Of a stretch of 6,914 bases of DNA, positions 1 to 6,400 are shown one piece after another. The stretch spans positions 1 through 6,914 of the forward strand of contig CAMVYG010000116.1 of assembly GCA_947171615.1 (NCBI GenBank). The letters are read 5' to 3'. The notes beneath the pieces are model-generated. The model was given only the letters and a program-made list of their open reading frames with translations, did not search any database and had not been told where the DNA came from. The stretch's first letter is position 1; every line of letters begins with the position of its first letter. Both the position numbers and the translations under genes were made by a program. Source of the DNA: an uncultured Clostridia bacterium. GTDB taxonomy: Bacteria; Bacillota; Clostridia; Oscillospirales; Acutalibacteraceae.

Positions 1-1
1 G

Positions 2-622
2 TCTATTAAGGATATGCGTCTGAAATCCCTGCAAAATCAGTTGAATCCACACTTCCTGTTTAACATTCTCCAAACGATCAACTGGAAAGCGAAAATCGGT
101 AAGCAGGAGGATATCTCCCGCATCACGGAAGCCTTGGGGAAGATTCTGCGCTATACCTTGCGGGAACAGGAGCTTTTGGTGCCGTTGGAAAAGGAGCTGG
201 AAATCACCCGCAGCTATATTTCCATTCAGCAATACCGCTATGCGGACAGACTGATCGTCTGCGTTGATGTGCCGGAACGCTGGAAGGCGGCGCCTATTCC
301 GCCTATGTGCCTGCAAAATTTGGTGGAAAACGCTATAAAGCACGCCATGGAAAATATGCTGGAACCCTGTACCATCACTATTGGGACCAAACAGCAGGGA
401 GAGGATCTGCTTCTGTTTGTAGAGGACAATGGTCCCGGCATTGACGAAGATGCTTTGCCGAAAGCGGCGGAGCAGGGCGGTGGCGTTGGGCTGACCAATA
501 TTCGGCAGCGGGTTCAGCTATTGCTGGGAGAGCCCTATGGACTGACACTGTACAATACGGGAACCGGAACCCGGGCGGAGCTGCTGCTGCCCGGAGGACT
601 TGAAAGAGCAAGATCTAAGTAG
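2..622 (+). CDS. YesM-like sensor histidine kinase, C-terminal part (5' end outside window)
   Basis: This is the catalytic end of a membrane sensor kinase that autophosphorylates on histidine and passes the phosphate to the response regulator encoded next. The frame is open to the left edge, so the ATG at 14 is internal and the sensor and membrane segments lie upstream. Numbering from the first visible codon, the His_kinase motif QNQLNPHFLFN spans residues 11-21, with the phospho-acceptor His17. An HATPase_c domain follows: N-box QNLVENAIKHAM at 105-116, G1 box DNGPGI at 142-147 and G2 box GGGVGLTNI at 159-167. The NPHFLFN form, with the H-box immediately before a compact dimerisation segment, is typical of the YesM/LytS-type kinases. 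The 206 visible residues include every ATP-binding motif and a normal C-terminus. The stop lies 23 bases before the regulator start, so the two are very probably co-transcribed. The signal sensed cannot be read here. Confidence 0.95.
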   Translation, partial: SIKDMRLKSLQNQLNPHFLFNILQTINWKAKIGKQEDISRITEALGKILRYTLREQELLVPLEKELEITRSYISIQQYRYADRLIVCVDVPERWKAAPIPPMCLQNLVENAIKHAMENMLEPCTITIGTKQQGEDLLLFVEDNGPGIDEDALPKAAEQGGGVGLTNIRQRVQLLLGEPYGLTLYNTGTGTRAELLLPGGLERARSK

Positions 623-645
623 GAAGCGTGGGAAGGGGGTAAAGA

Positions 646-1461
646 ATGTTTCAACTTCTTCTGGTTGATGATGAGAAAGACGTGTTGGGAGCCATGGAGA
701 CTGCGATCTCCTGGGAAAAATATGGTGTGCAGCTGGCCGGGATCTGTACCAATGCACTGGAAGCGCTGGAATTTATGCGGAAAACGCCGCTGGATCTGGT
801 GGTTACGGATGTAAAAATGCCGGTAGTCAGCGGCATTGAAATGATTCGGCAGGCCCGTGAGATGGGAATCAGCGCGGAATTTATCGTATTGTCCGGGTTT
901 GATGAATTTGAGTACGCCCAAAGCGCCATGAGTCTTGGCGTGCGCTACTATCTGCTCAAGCCGTGCAGTGAGGAAGAGCTGGGAGATGCTTTAATGCGGG
1001 CGCAGAAAGATTGTGTTCATCGCAGAGAGGCGGCACAGGCTCTGCATACCAGGGACGAAAATCAAAAAGTGGGACATTCTCAGGAAAAGGAACATTTTGT
1101 GGACGAAATCGTTGATTACATCAATACACATTTGGATGATGACCGGTTAAGTTTGAAATGGGTGTCAAATAATTTGGTGTATCGCAATGAGGATTACGTT
1201 GGCAAAGCGTTTTCCGCCCGTATGGGAGAGTTCTTTCTGTCCTATCTGAATCGCCGGCGGATCGAAAAGGCCAAGGAATTACTGGACCAGCCGGGTGAAA
1301 ATAAAATGTACACCGTGGCAGATCAAATTGGTCTCGGCCATAATCCCCGGTATTTCAGTAAGCTGTTTAAAAAATATGTCGGGTGCAGTCCCACGGAGTA
1401 CCAGCTGCGCAAACGGCAGGAAAATATGGGTGATTGCAGGCCCGACGAAGAAAAAGATTGA
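646..1461 (+). CDS. AraC-type response regulator (YesN-like)
   Basis: This is the DNA-binding partner of the upstream kinase, 271 residues. The receiver domain covers about residues 2-122: acidic pair Asp8/Asp9 in LLVDDE, phospho-acceptor Asp55 in VVTDVKMP, Ser83 in VLSGFDEF and Lys105 in LLKPCSEE. A charged linker of about 30 residues follows. Two AraC-type helix-turn-helix motifs then cover about 153-256, the second ending in the conserved-style stretch YFSKLFKKYVGCSPTEYQ. All phosphorylation residues are present, so it should be a working switch. The ATG follows a good ribosome binding site (GGGAAGGGGGTAAAG). The length matches the short YesN form, which lacks the extra middle domain of the roughly 500-residue members. 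In Firmicutes such pairs commonly control sugar-uptake or polysaccharide-use genes, often next to an ABC sugar transporter. No transporter of that type is visible here, so the targets are unknown. Confidence 0.95.
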   Translation: MFQLLLVDDEKDVLGAMETAISWEKYGVQLAGICTNALEALEFMRKTPLDLVVTDVKMPVVSGIEMIRQAREMGISAEFIVLSGFDEFEYAQSAMSLGVRYYLLKPCSEEELGDALMRAQKDCVHRREAAQALHTRDENQKVGHSQEKEHFVDEIVDYINTHLDDDRLSLKWVSNNLVYRNEDYVGKAFSARMGEFFLSYLNRRRIEKAKELLDQPGENKMYTVADQIGLGHNPRYFSKLFKKYVGCSPTEYQLRKRQENMGDCRPDEEKD

Positions 1462-1518
1462 GGCAGAAGTGAAGAACCAGAGGTACCGTTGATATTATGT
1501 CCTTTCAGGGCTTATCTC

Positions 1519-1543
1519 ATACCACGTCTTTCAGGCGTGGTAT
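1519..1543 (+). repeat. perfect inverted repeat / hairpin ATACCACG...CGTGGTAT
   Basis: The 8-base arms at 1519-1526 and 1536-1543 are exactly complementary. A T-G wobble and a C-G pair (1527/1535, 1528/1534) can extend the stem to 10 pairs around a TTTCA loop. It starts 57 bases after the response regulator stop and is followed by a T-rich but interrupted tract (TGATATTTTCTTT), so a weak intrinsic terminator for the kinase-regulator operon is the simplest reading. The CCACGtctt...CGTGG form also resembles the end hairpins of IS200/IS605-type elements, but no transposase or TnpB gene is nearby. Confidence 0.55.
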
Positions 1544-1605
1544 TGATATTTTCTTTGAATCATTTACGGAGAGTCCTTTTTGCTTTTCATGCTTTCAGGA
1601 GATAT

Positions 1606-1624
1606 CAAACTTTGAAAAAGTTTG
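1606..1624. terminator. weak hairpin at the end of the MATE gene
   Basis: CAAACTTT (1606-1613) pairs with AAAGTTTG (1617-1624) around a GAA loop. It lies 4 bases beyond the MATE stop on the minus strand. On the plus strand a TTTTTT run follows about 13 bases later. The stem is AT-rich and no T run follows directly on either strand, so it is at best a weak terminator. Confidence 0.35.
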
Positions 1625-1628
1625 GAGA

Positions 1629-3014
1629 TTACACATTTTTTACCTTATGGATCCATTTGTTTCCCTGCATACGGAAAGACATCCAGATTGCCTTGATTAT
1701 GTAATCGATCCGCAGGGCAATCAGCACCCAGAAGGGAGGCAGGTGAAGAACGAGACCTGCGAGATATCCCAGAGGGATGGAGGCGCACCATTGGAAGATC
1801 ACATCGGCGAACATCAAAAACCTGGTGTCTCCTCCGCCGCGCAGTACGCCCTTTGTGGTGGTAGTTGCAGTGGACTGGAACAACACGATCACGGCGCTGG
1901 CCTGCATCATGGAAACAGTAATGCTATACGTTGATTCCGTGATTTCATACAGGCCGATAGACCATGTTCCCACCAGCAAAACAAGGCTTGCGCTGATAAT
2001 ACCCATGGCGATGCTCAGGGCCAGGAACGATTTCCCTTCCTTGTGTGCCCGTTCAAAATCCCCTTTTCCGATGGTTTGGCCTATCATTACACCTGCTGCG
2101 CTGGCAACGCCCATAGTTGCTATGGTGCACATTCTGTCTAGTACGGTTACAATAGCATATGAGCTCACCATTTCCTTGCCCATGTGGCCTAAAATGACAG
2201 AAAGAATGCTGTTGGAAAATCCCAGCAGGGTATCGCTGATTACTGCCGGCAGTCCCAGTCTTCGGAATTCTTTTATCAGATTTTTTGAAGGAAGCCTCAA
2301 AAGACCGTCAAAACGGTATTTTAAAAGTTTTTCAATTTTCAGTATGTAGACAATGCAGACAATAAATTCTACTACACGGGCGCACAGTGTTCCCAGGGCC
2401 GCACCGGTTACGCCCATAGCGGGTATTCCCAGTTTGCCGAAAATGAAAATATAGTTGCAGCCGATATTTACCAAAAAAGAAATACTGGAAACGATCAGTC
2501 CCAGTTTGGTGTTCCCAATGGATCGAACCATATTGGCAATGATCAGCCCCAGACCATGAGGCAAATAAACAAAGGATGTTACTTTGAGGTAGCTTGCACC
2601 TTCTCGAATTACATCTGCGTCGTTGGTATACACAGACATAATTTGAGCGGGGAAGAGAAAGGAAATGATCGCGAATGCAATACCCAGAAGGAAAACCAGC
2701 TGAAGAACCAGATCACACACGCGCTTTACAGTGTCCTTTTTTCCCGCGCCCCAGTACTGAGAGGCCAATACTAATCCAGCCGCACTGAATCCCATACAGA
2801 GAAACAGATAGATTTGGTAAAATTGATTGGCAAGCGACGATGCTGAAATAGAGACCTCCCCCAGCTTTCCCACCATAATCGTGTCCATCATGTTGACGCC
2901 TTGGTTTATGATGCTCTGCAAGACAACAGGAAGAGTAAGAACCAGCATTTGCTTGTAAAAGTCCCTGTCTGTTACTATGTATTTTCTGAGCCATCCCCTT
3001 TTTTGTTGTTCCAT
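1629..3014 (-). CDS. MATE-family efflux transporter
   Basis: This encodes a cytoplasmic-membrane antiporter of the MATE family, which exports drugs or metabolites in exchange for Na+ or H+. I place the start at the ATG at 3014 (protein begins MEQQKRGWL), giving 461 residues, the usual length. An upstream in-frame TTG at 3035 is less likely because the ribosome binding site (AAGGAG, about 3025-3030) lies between it and the ATG. The chain reads as about 12 hydrophobic segments in two halves. Family signatures include the N-terminal LTLPVVLQSIINQGVNMMDTIMVG region, GVTGAALGT at about 201-209, and KGVLRGGGDTRF at about 388-399. The gene faces the regulator gene and diverges from the carboxylesterase gene, with which it shares a control region. 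The substrate cannot be assigned from sequence. Export of a product or substrate of the adjacent hydrolases is only an inference. It appears intact. Confidence 0.93.
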   Translation of the reverse strand: MEQQKRGWLRKYIVTDRDFYKQMLVLTLPVVLQSIINQGVNMMDTIMVGKLGEVSISASSLANQFYQIYLFLCMGFSAAGLVLASQYWGAGKKDTVKRVCDLVLQLVFLLGIAFAIISFLFPAQIMSVYTNDADVIREGASYLKVTSFVYLPHGLGLIIANMVRSIGNTKLGLIVSSISFLVNIGCNYIFIFGKLGIPAMGVTGAALGTLCARVVEFIVCIVYILKIEKLLKYRFDGLLRLPSKNLIKEFRRLGLPAVISDTLLGFSNSILSVILGHMGKEMVSSYAIVTVLDRMCTIATMGVASAAGVMIGQTIGKGDFERAHKEGKSFLALSIAMGIISASLVLLVGTWSIGLYEITESTYSITVSMMQASAVIVLFQSTATTTTKGVLRGGGDTRFLMFADVIFQWCASIPLGYLAGLVLHLPPFWVLIALRIDYIIKAIWMSFRMQGNKWIHKVKNV

Positions 3015-3131
3015 AATCCCTGTTCTCCTTTTCAAGAAAATTTGTATAGGTTGCAGTTTTACCTGAGGGAAGGAAAATGAAAACGAAAAGCGTGAAAACC
3101 TACAGCTCCGCTTTTACTTTATGCAGCTCTT

Positions 3132-3137
3132 ATTATA
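3132..3137 (-). promoter_or_regulatory. putative -10 box (TATAAT) for the MATE gene
   Basis: Read on the minus strand, these bases are a perfect TATAAT. Transcription would start near 3125, giving a leader of about 110 bases. No good -35 box is found at the usual distance. The place where it would be (about 3155-3160) falls in the loop of the palindrome at 3148-3166, which suggests factor-dependent control. This is inferred from the motif alone. Confidence 0.4.
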
Positions 3138-3147
3138 GACCAGAAAA

Positions 3148-3166
3148 TCCCGGCCCGATACCGGGA
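3148..3166. promoter_or_regulatory. palindrome TCCCGG-N7-CCGGGA, candidate operator
   Basis: TCCCGG (3148-3153) and CCGGGA (3161-3166) are exact inverted copies with a 7-base spacer, and they stand out as GC-rich in an AT-rich gap. The element covers the expected -35 position of the putative MATE promoter and lies about 70 bases upstream of the candidate esterase -10. A dimeric regulator bound here could act on either gene. No regulator gene for it is visible. Confidence 0.4.
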
Positions 3167-3232
3167 GAGGGGAACATCTCAGAAAAGCGTCATTACAAGT
3201 CAGGTTTTCTGAATCCTGTTTTCTGCCTTTCC

Positions 3233-3241
3233 TGCTATACT
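3233..3241 (+). promoter_or_regulatory. putative extended -10 (TGCTATACT) for the carboxylesterase gene
   Basis: TG-C-TATACT is an extended -10 element, which can work without a strong -35, and no clear -35 is present. Transcription would begin near 3248, giving a leader of about 64 bases before the ATG at 3312. The leader contains a possible short stem, GGACA (3260-3264) with TGTCC (3286-3290). No catabolite-control (cre) site matching the consensus well was found. Confidence 0.45.
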
Positions 3242-3299
3242 GAAAGCAACAAAGTTTTGGGACAGGATTGCACGGAAGCGGCAAATGTCCTGATAAATT

Positions 3300-3305
3300 A
3301 GGAGG
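3300..3305 (+). promoter_or_regulatory. ribosome binding site AGGAGG fixing the carboxylesterase start
   Basis: A perfect Shine-Dalgarno sequence sits 6 bases before the ATG at 3312, which settles that start over later in-frame ATGs such as the one at 3321. Confidence 0.85.
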
Positions 3306-3311
3306 TTTTGT

Positions 3312-4937
3312 ATGAGCGAAATGAAAACAAACAATTTTACCGTGACAGATTTTGAACATGCCAAGGTAAAAGTAAAGCAGGGGTGGCTTCAAGGCTATAC
3401 GGAAGAAGCACCCAACGGCACGCTGAAAATCTATAAAGGAATTCCCTATGCAGCGCCTCCGGTGGGAGATTTACGGTTTAAGCATCCTCAGGAACCTGGC
3501 TGCTGGAGAGGGATCCGGCGAGCAACGCAGTACAGCGCTGCGGCCATACAGCAGGTACAGGAAATGGGGGACGCAAAGGCAAACGTACACGGTGTTCCGC
3601 AGATGCTGGCTCCTTCGCAATATGAGGAGGATTGTTTGTACTTGAATGTATGGACGCCGGCAAAAACGCAGGAAGACAAGCTGCCGGTATTCATTTGGGT
3701 TCATGGAGGCGGTATGGTGGCAGGTTCCGGCGTGGAAGTAGTATGTGCCGGAGAAGGTCTGGCGGGCCGTAAGGACATTGTTGTTGTCACGATCAATTAT
3801 CGTTTGGGGCTGTTCGGATTTTTTGCTCATCCGGAGCTGACCAAAGAAGGAAACGGAACCTCCGGAAACTACGGCCTGTATGATGTTCGGAAGGCCTGCC
3901 TGTGGGTCAAGGAGAATATAGCGGCTTTTGGAGGAGATCCCGATAATATTACAGTGGCCGGTCAGTCCGGCGGCGCGAGAGCCACCTGTTCTCTGTTGGT
4001 TTCTCCGCTGATGAATGGGATTATCCAGCACATTTCTGTGGAAAGCGGATTTATGGTTTTTGGATCCGGAGGCCCTTGCCCTCGGGAAGAAGTGGAAAAA
4101 GCATCTCAGGAGTTTATGGATTCAATCAAGGTATCCAGCATTGAGGAACTGCGCCAAAAGGACGCTTGGGAATTGTTTGATGCATATCAGGCTTACGCAC
4201 AGAATCAGCCGTTCTCCGGAGGAATTCGGTTCTGTGTGGACGGAGAATTTCTTCCCGGAAACTATTATGAGCTGCTCACAGCCGGGAAGATCAACGATTT
4301 TGATGTGATGATCGGCAGTTGTACCCAGGAAGCTCCGGTACGGGCATGCAAAGGCTTGCCGGTGGAGGAGTTTGACCAGCATTTGAAAAAAGAATTTGCG
4401 GCTGATTATGAGCAAATGAAGGTGTGGTATCCGGCTGCAAATGAAGTGGAGGCGGAAAAAGCCTGCACTACTCTGGCTTCACGCATTATGGCAGTCAATG
4501 GTTTCTATGTTGCCAAAATGTGCCGCAAGTATGGGAAAAGAGCTTTTCTTTGGATAATGAATAAGGAAAATGAAACAAAGCGGGGTCATGAGCTGGGCTG
4601 TCCGCATTGCGCGGAAATGCCCTATGTGTTCGGCCGGGTAGATACCGGAGAACGCGATCCGTTTTTCCCATACCATTGGGTAGGCGCAGATTACGACTTT
4701 ATGGAGCTGATTCAGGATTACTGGTATCATTTCGCAAAAAACGGAGATCCCAACAGCGAGGGTCGCCCCGTATGGAAAAAGTATGAGGATGACTTTGACG
4801 CCTGTATTTTAGGGAACGAACCTCATATGCTCCCGAAGGAGGAGCAGGCTCCGTATCGATATGTCTTTGATAAGGTAGTGGCAAAGGGGAAAGATTCGCT
4901 TTCCGTTGGAACTTATGGTATGCCGCATATCGACTGA
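3312..4937 (+). CDS. type B carboxylesterase (COesterase family)
   Basis: This is a 541-residue alpha/beta hydrolase of the carboxylesterase/para-nitrobenzyl-esterase family, which hydrolyses carboxylic esters. Family features appear in order: GIPYAAPPVGDLRF at 43-56, EEDCLYLNVW at 105-114, oxyanion-hole HGGG at 131-134, NYRLGLFGF at 162-170, and the nucleophile elbow GQSGG with Ser219. The likely catalytic acid is Glu340 in GSCTQE and the catalytic histidine is His432 in the PHCAEMPYVFG motif. All three triad positions are filled, so it should be active. There is no signal peptide, so it should be cytoplasmic. Oddly, His432 is framed by two cysteines (CPHC, 430-433), where the family usually has GxxHGxE. 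It is somewhat longer than the roughly 490-residue PnbA type. It stands alone between its own promoter and a strong terminator. The natural substrate is unknown. Confidence 0.93.
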   Translation: MSEMKTNNFTVTDFEHAKVKVKQGWLQGYTEEAPNGTLKIYKGIPYAAPPVGDLRFKHPQEPGCWRGIRRATQYSAAAIQQVQEMGDAKANVHGVPQMLAPSQYEEDCLYLNVWTPAKTQEDKLPVFIWVHGGGMVAGSGVEVVCAGEGLAGRKDIVVVTINYRLGLFGFFAHPELTKEGNGTSGNYGLYDVRKACLWVKENIAAFGGDPDNITVAGQSGGARATCSLLVSPLMNGIIQHISVESGFMVFGSGGPCPREEVEKASQEFMDSIKVSSIEELRQKDAWELFDAYQAYAQNQPFSGGIRFCVDGEFLPGNYYELLTAGKINDFDVMIGSCTQEAPVRACKGLPVEEFDQHLKKEFAADYEQMKVWYPAANEVEAEKACTTLASRIMAVNGFYVAKMCRKYGKRAFLWIMNKENETKRGHELGCPHCAEMPYVFGRVDTGERDPFFPYHWVGADYDFMELIQDYWYHFAKNGDPNSEGRPVWKKYEDDFDACILGNEPHMLPKEEQAPYRYVFDKVVAKGKDSLSVGTYGMPHID

Positions 4938-4969
4938 ATTCAGAAAACGTAACAACTCTGTGATAAAGC

Positions 4970-5014
4970 AAAAAAGAAGCGGAATGTAGAAAATCTACAT
5001 CCCGCTTCTTTTTT
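4970..5014. terminator. strong bidirectional intrinsic terminator
   Basis: A long stem pairs 4970-4990 with 4994-5014 around an AAA loop, with a single A/C mismatch (4983/5001). The core is GAAGCGG against CCGCTTC plus ATGTAGA against TCTACAT. The outer part is a run of six A on the left and six T on the right, so an RNA hairpin followed by U residues forms on either strand. It lies 32 bases after the carboxylesterase stop and 26 bases after the SGNH esterase stop on the other strand, so it can end both convergent genes. Confidence 0.93.
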
Positions 5015-5040
5015 CAGTTAGTCAAAAATGCGCCGGATCA

Positions 5041-6132
5041 TCAGGAAATAGAACGCAGGAAGGCGATCAACTCATCCGCCATTTTCTGATGAGTTTTCGC
5101 GGAGGGGTGGTCGCAGGCCCCGAAACCGTCAAAAAACAGCATCTGGCGAAATTTCATACAGTAAACCTGGGAATCTCCGGTTTCCTTCTTATATTTCTCC
5201 ACGATACGCAGAATGTCATCGTAAAAATAATAACTCATACTTCCCAGGCAGCAAATAATTTTTGCTTGGGCGCCGTTTAAGCTGCGTAAAGTTTTCAGAA
5301 AGCGCAGGTATCCTTCAAAAAACAACTGATCCGGCGCTTTGTGGTTGCCATATGTAACGGCATGAGAATCATTGGTGCCCAAATTTATCACGATATAATC
5401 TTTGGGAGATTCAGAAAAATTCCACAGTTCTGCTTCAGCATATCCCAGCTTGTCACTAAGTATGCGATCCGTATAAGGATACAGTTCATCCATGGCATAC
5501 TGCACCAGTTCTCCGCCGTATTTTGTAGTGGAAATTCCGGAAAAGCAAATGGCGCTATAATTCATCTGTAAGGCTTCCGCGGCAATCATCCCGTAAGTTT
5601 TCAGGGCGTCCTCCGTGTAGGAAAAGAAGCCCTGGGAACGATCCTCTGAAAGATTGCCGAAGCCGCAGGTAATGGAGTCTCCGATGAATTCAATTTCCGG
5701 TCGTTTGTTCTGATCCGGAGTTAAGAGCTCTCCTTCAAAGGAAGCCGAATGGAGCGCGGTAAAGGCTTTGAAATTTTCCGTCAACTTAATCACACGAATT
5801 GTATGGGGGTCTGAGTCGCTGCCGCTATAAAGGATCACCCGGTTTTCATTCTCGGTGAGCTCATGCTTTTTTATCTTTTCGTAATTTCCGTCAATCACTA
5901 TGCCGATTACGGGCCAGGTTTGCCGTGTGACAGGCTCTTTATTCCATATGCTGAATACGGGTTCTTCTCCGTTTATGGCGGTGAGATCCGCCATGAGAAG
6001 AGAGCCGCGGAATTTGAATTCTATGGAAGCGCCTGTCCAGTTAAAATACAATCGCTTTTCTTTTGAGTCATTGTAACAGCGGCCATAGGTTTTCAGTAGG
6101 GGTTTTAGTTCCTGTGCATACAGCGTTTTCAT
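5041..6132 (-). CDS. SGNH/GDSL hydrolase, CE2-like (acetyl)esterase
   Basis: This two-domain esterase resembles carbohydrate esterase family 2, which removes acetyl groups from plant polysaccharides or oligosaccharides. Residues 1 to about 140 look like the beta-rich jelly-roll domain (LYFNWTGASIEFKFRGS near the start). The SGNH catalytic domain follows: block I EFIGDSITCGFG with nucleophile Ser153, a block II-like FSGIS near 198-202, block III NLGTND at 250-255 with Asn254, and block V CDHPSAKTH with Asp341 and His342. I chose the ATG at 6132 (363 residues). The in-frame GTG at 6141 begins only two bases after the AAAGGA ribosome binding site, too close to use, whereas the ATG lies 11 bases from it. 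No signal peptide is seen, so it should act inside the cell, unlike many secreted CE2 enzymes. It converges on the type B esterase through a shared terminator and diverges from the next hydrolase. The substrate is inferred from family only. Confidence 0.9.
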   Translation of the reverse strand: MKTLYAQELKPLLKTYGRCYNDSKEKRLYFNWTGASIEFKFRGSLLMADLTAINGEEPVFSIWNKEPVTRQTWPVIGIVIDGNYEKIKKHELTENENRVILYSGSDSDPHTIRVIKLTENFKAFTALHSASFEGELLTPDQNKRPEIEFIGDSITCGFGNLSEDRSQGFFSYTEDALKTYGMIAAEALQMNYSAICFSGISTTKYGGELVQYAMDELYPYTDRILSDKLGYAEAELWNFSESPKDYIVINLGTNDSHAVTYGNHKAPDQLFFEGYLRFLKTLRSLNGAQAKIICCLGSMSYYFYDDILRIVEKYKKETGDSQVYCMKFRQMLFFDGFGACDHPSAKTHQKMADELIAFLRSIS

Positions 6133-6227
6133 AGAGTCCACGTTCCTTTCTTTTCCGGCAGAGAGCGTTCGGCTTAAGGGAGTGGTTTCTCAAAGCCTTC
6201 CGCGTTGCCTTTTGTTTTTCATCTATC

Positions 6228-6233
6228 ATTATA
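6228..6233 (-). promoter_or_regulatory. putative -10 box (TATAAT) for the SGNH esterase gene
   Basis: On the minus strand these bases read TATAAT. The nearest good -35-like hexamer, TTGATA (about 6255-6260), is 21 bases away, longer than the usual 17, so an activator may be needed. The leader to the ATG at 6132 would be about 90 bases. Confidence 0.45.
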
Positions 6234-6277
6234 GCTAAAGACAGATGCTTGGAATATCAAAAAGCAGAGCAGAAATG

Positions 6278-6296
6278 TGAAAAATATGATTTTCAT
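6278..6296. repeat. AT-rich dyad TGAAAA-N9-TTCAT region
   Basis: TGAAAA at 6278-6283 is mirrored by TTTTCA at 6290-6295. A second partly similar ATGAGATTTTT copy follows at about 6300-6309. It sits roughly midway between the two divergent promoters, so it could be a regulator site, but such AT-rich dyads also arise by chance. Confidence 0.25.
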
Positions 6297-6370
6297 AAAA
6301 TGAGATTTTTAACTTACCGCTCAAAGATTCACGTCATAGAATGAATAATTATGGTCAGAGTAACGATAGA

Positions 6371-6388
6371 AAGGAGAAAAAGGAGAAA
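6371..6388 (+). repeat. two adjacent copies of AAGGAGAAA
   Basis: The nine-base unit AAGGAGAAA occurs at 6371-6379 and again, directly joined, at 6380-6388, just before the TATACT box. A similar purine-rich AAAAAGGAGG recurs at 6422-6431 as the true ribosome binding site. Both repeat copies look like Shine-Dalgarno sequences but no start codon follows them at the right distance. The function is unknown. Confidence 0.5.
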
Positions 6389-6389
6389 T

Positions 6390-6395
6390 TATACT
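6390..6395 (+). promoter_or_regulatory. putative -10 box (TATACT) for the alpha/beta hydrolase gene
   Basis: TATACT lies 42 bases before the ATG at 6438. Transcription would begin near 6402, at the left foot of the hairpin at 6401-6421. There is no recognisable -35 (the bases at the expected place are TAGAAA), which suggests activator dependence or a different promoter. Confidence 0.4.
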
Positions 6396-6400
6396 AAAGA

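Larger units (their letters stand above)
1462..1628. other. convergent intergenic gap between the regulator and MATE genes
   Basis: These 167 bases separate the ends of two genes that face each other. I see no convincing coding sequence. The gap holds two hairpins (1519-1543 and 1606-1624), three exact copies of CTTTCAGG (1502-1509, 1528-1535, 1592-1599) and two copies of TTGATATT (1489-1496 and 1543-1550). The hairpins probably help end transcription from one or both sides, although neither is followed by a clean run of T. Confidence 0.6.
3015..3311. other. divergent control region between MATE and carboxylesterase genes
   Basis: These 297 bases carry the upstream regions of two genes running apart. 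They hold a candidate TATAAT for the MATE gene, a GC-rich palindrome next to it, an extended -10 for the esterase gene and that gene's strong ribosome binding site. A plus-strand frame from ATG 3077 to a TAG at 3299-3301 (74 codons) crosses the region. Its stop overlaps the esterase ribosome binding site. Its product resembles nothing I recognise and the candidate esterase promoter lies inside it, so I do not call it a gene. Confidence 0.6.

Noticed and set aside
14..622. ATG at 14 as the start of the kinase gene
   Set aside because: The frame is open to the window edge (from base 2), and the ATG is followed within 12 residues by the phospho-acceptor motif. No ribosome binding site precedes it, and such kinases need their upstream membrane and sensor parts.
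1497..1934. 145-codon plus-strand open frame from the convergent gap into the MATE gene
   Set aside because: Most of it is antisense to the conserved C-terminal part of the MATE transporter. It has no ribosome binding site and its product resembles no family.
1777..2349. 190-codon plus-strand open frame inside the MATE gene
   Set aside because: It is antisense to well-conserved transmembrane segments of the transporter and has no ribosome binding site.
3015..3035. TTG at 3033-3035 as the MATE start
   Set aside because: The ribosome binding site AAGGAG lies downstream of this TTG and upstream of the ATG at 3014, so the ATG is preferred.
3077..3091. Possible catabolite-control (cre) site
   Set aside because: It matches the start of the consensus (TGAAAACG) but misses the required final CA, and it is far from either candidate promoter start.
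3471..4031. 186-codon minus-strand open frame inside the carboxylesterase gene
   Set aside because: The plus strand carries the esterase motifs including the nucleophile elbow; this frame is a shadow.
6133..6141. GTG at 6139-6141 as the SGNH esterase start
   Set aside because: Only two bases separate it from the AAAGGA ribosome binding site; the ATG at 6132 has workable spacing.
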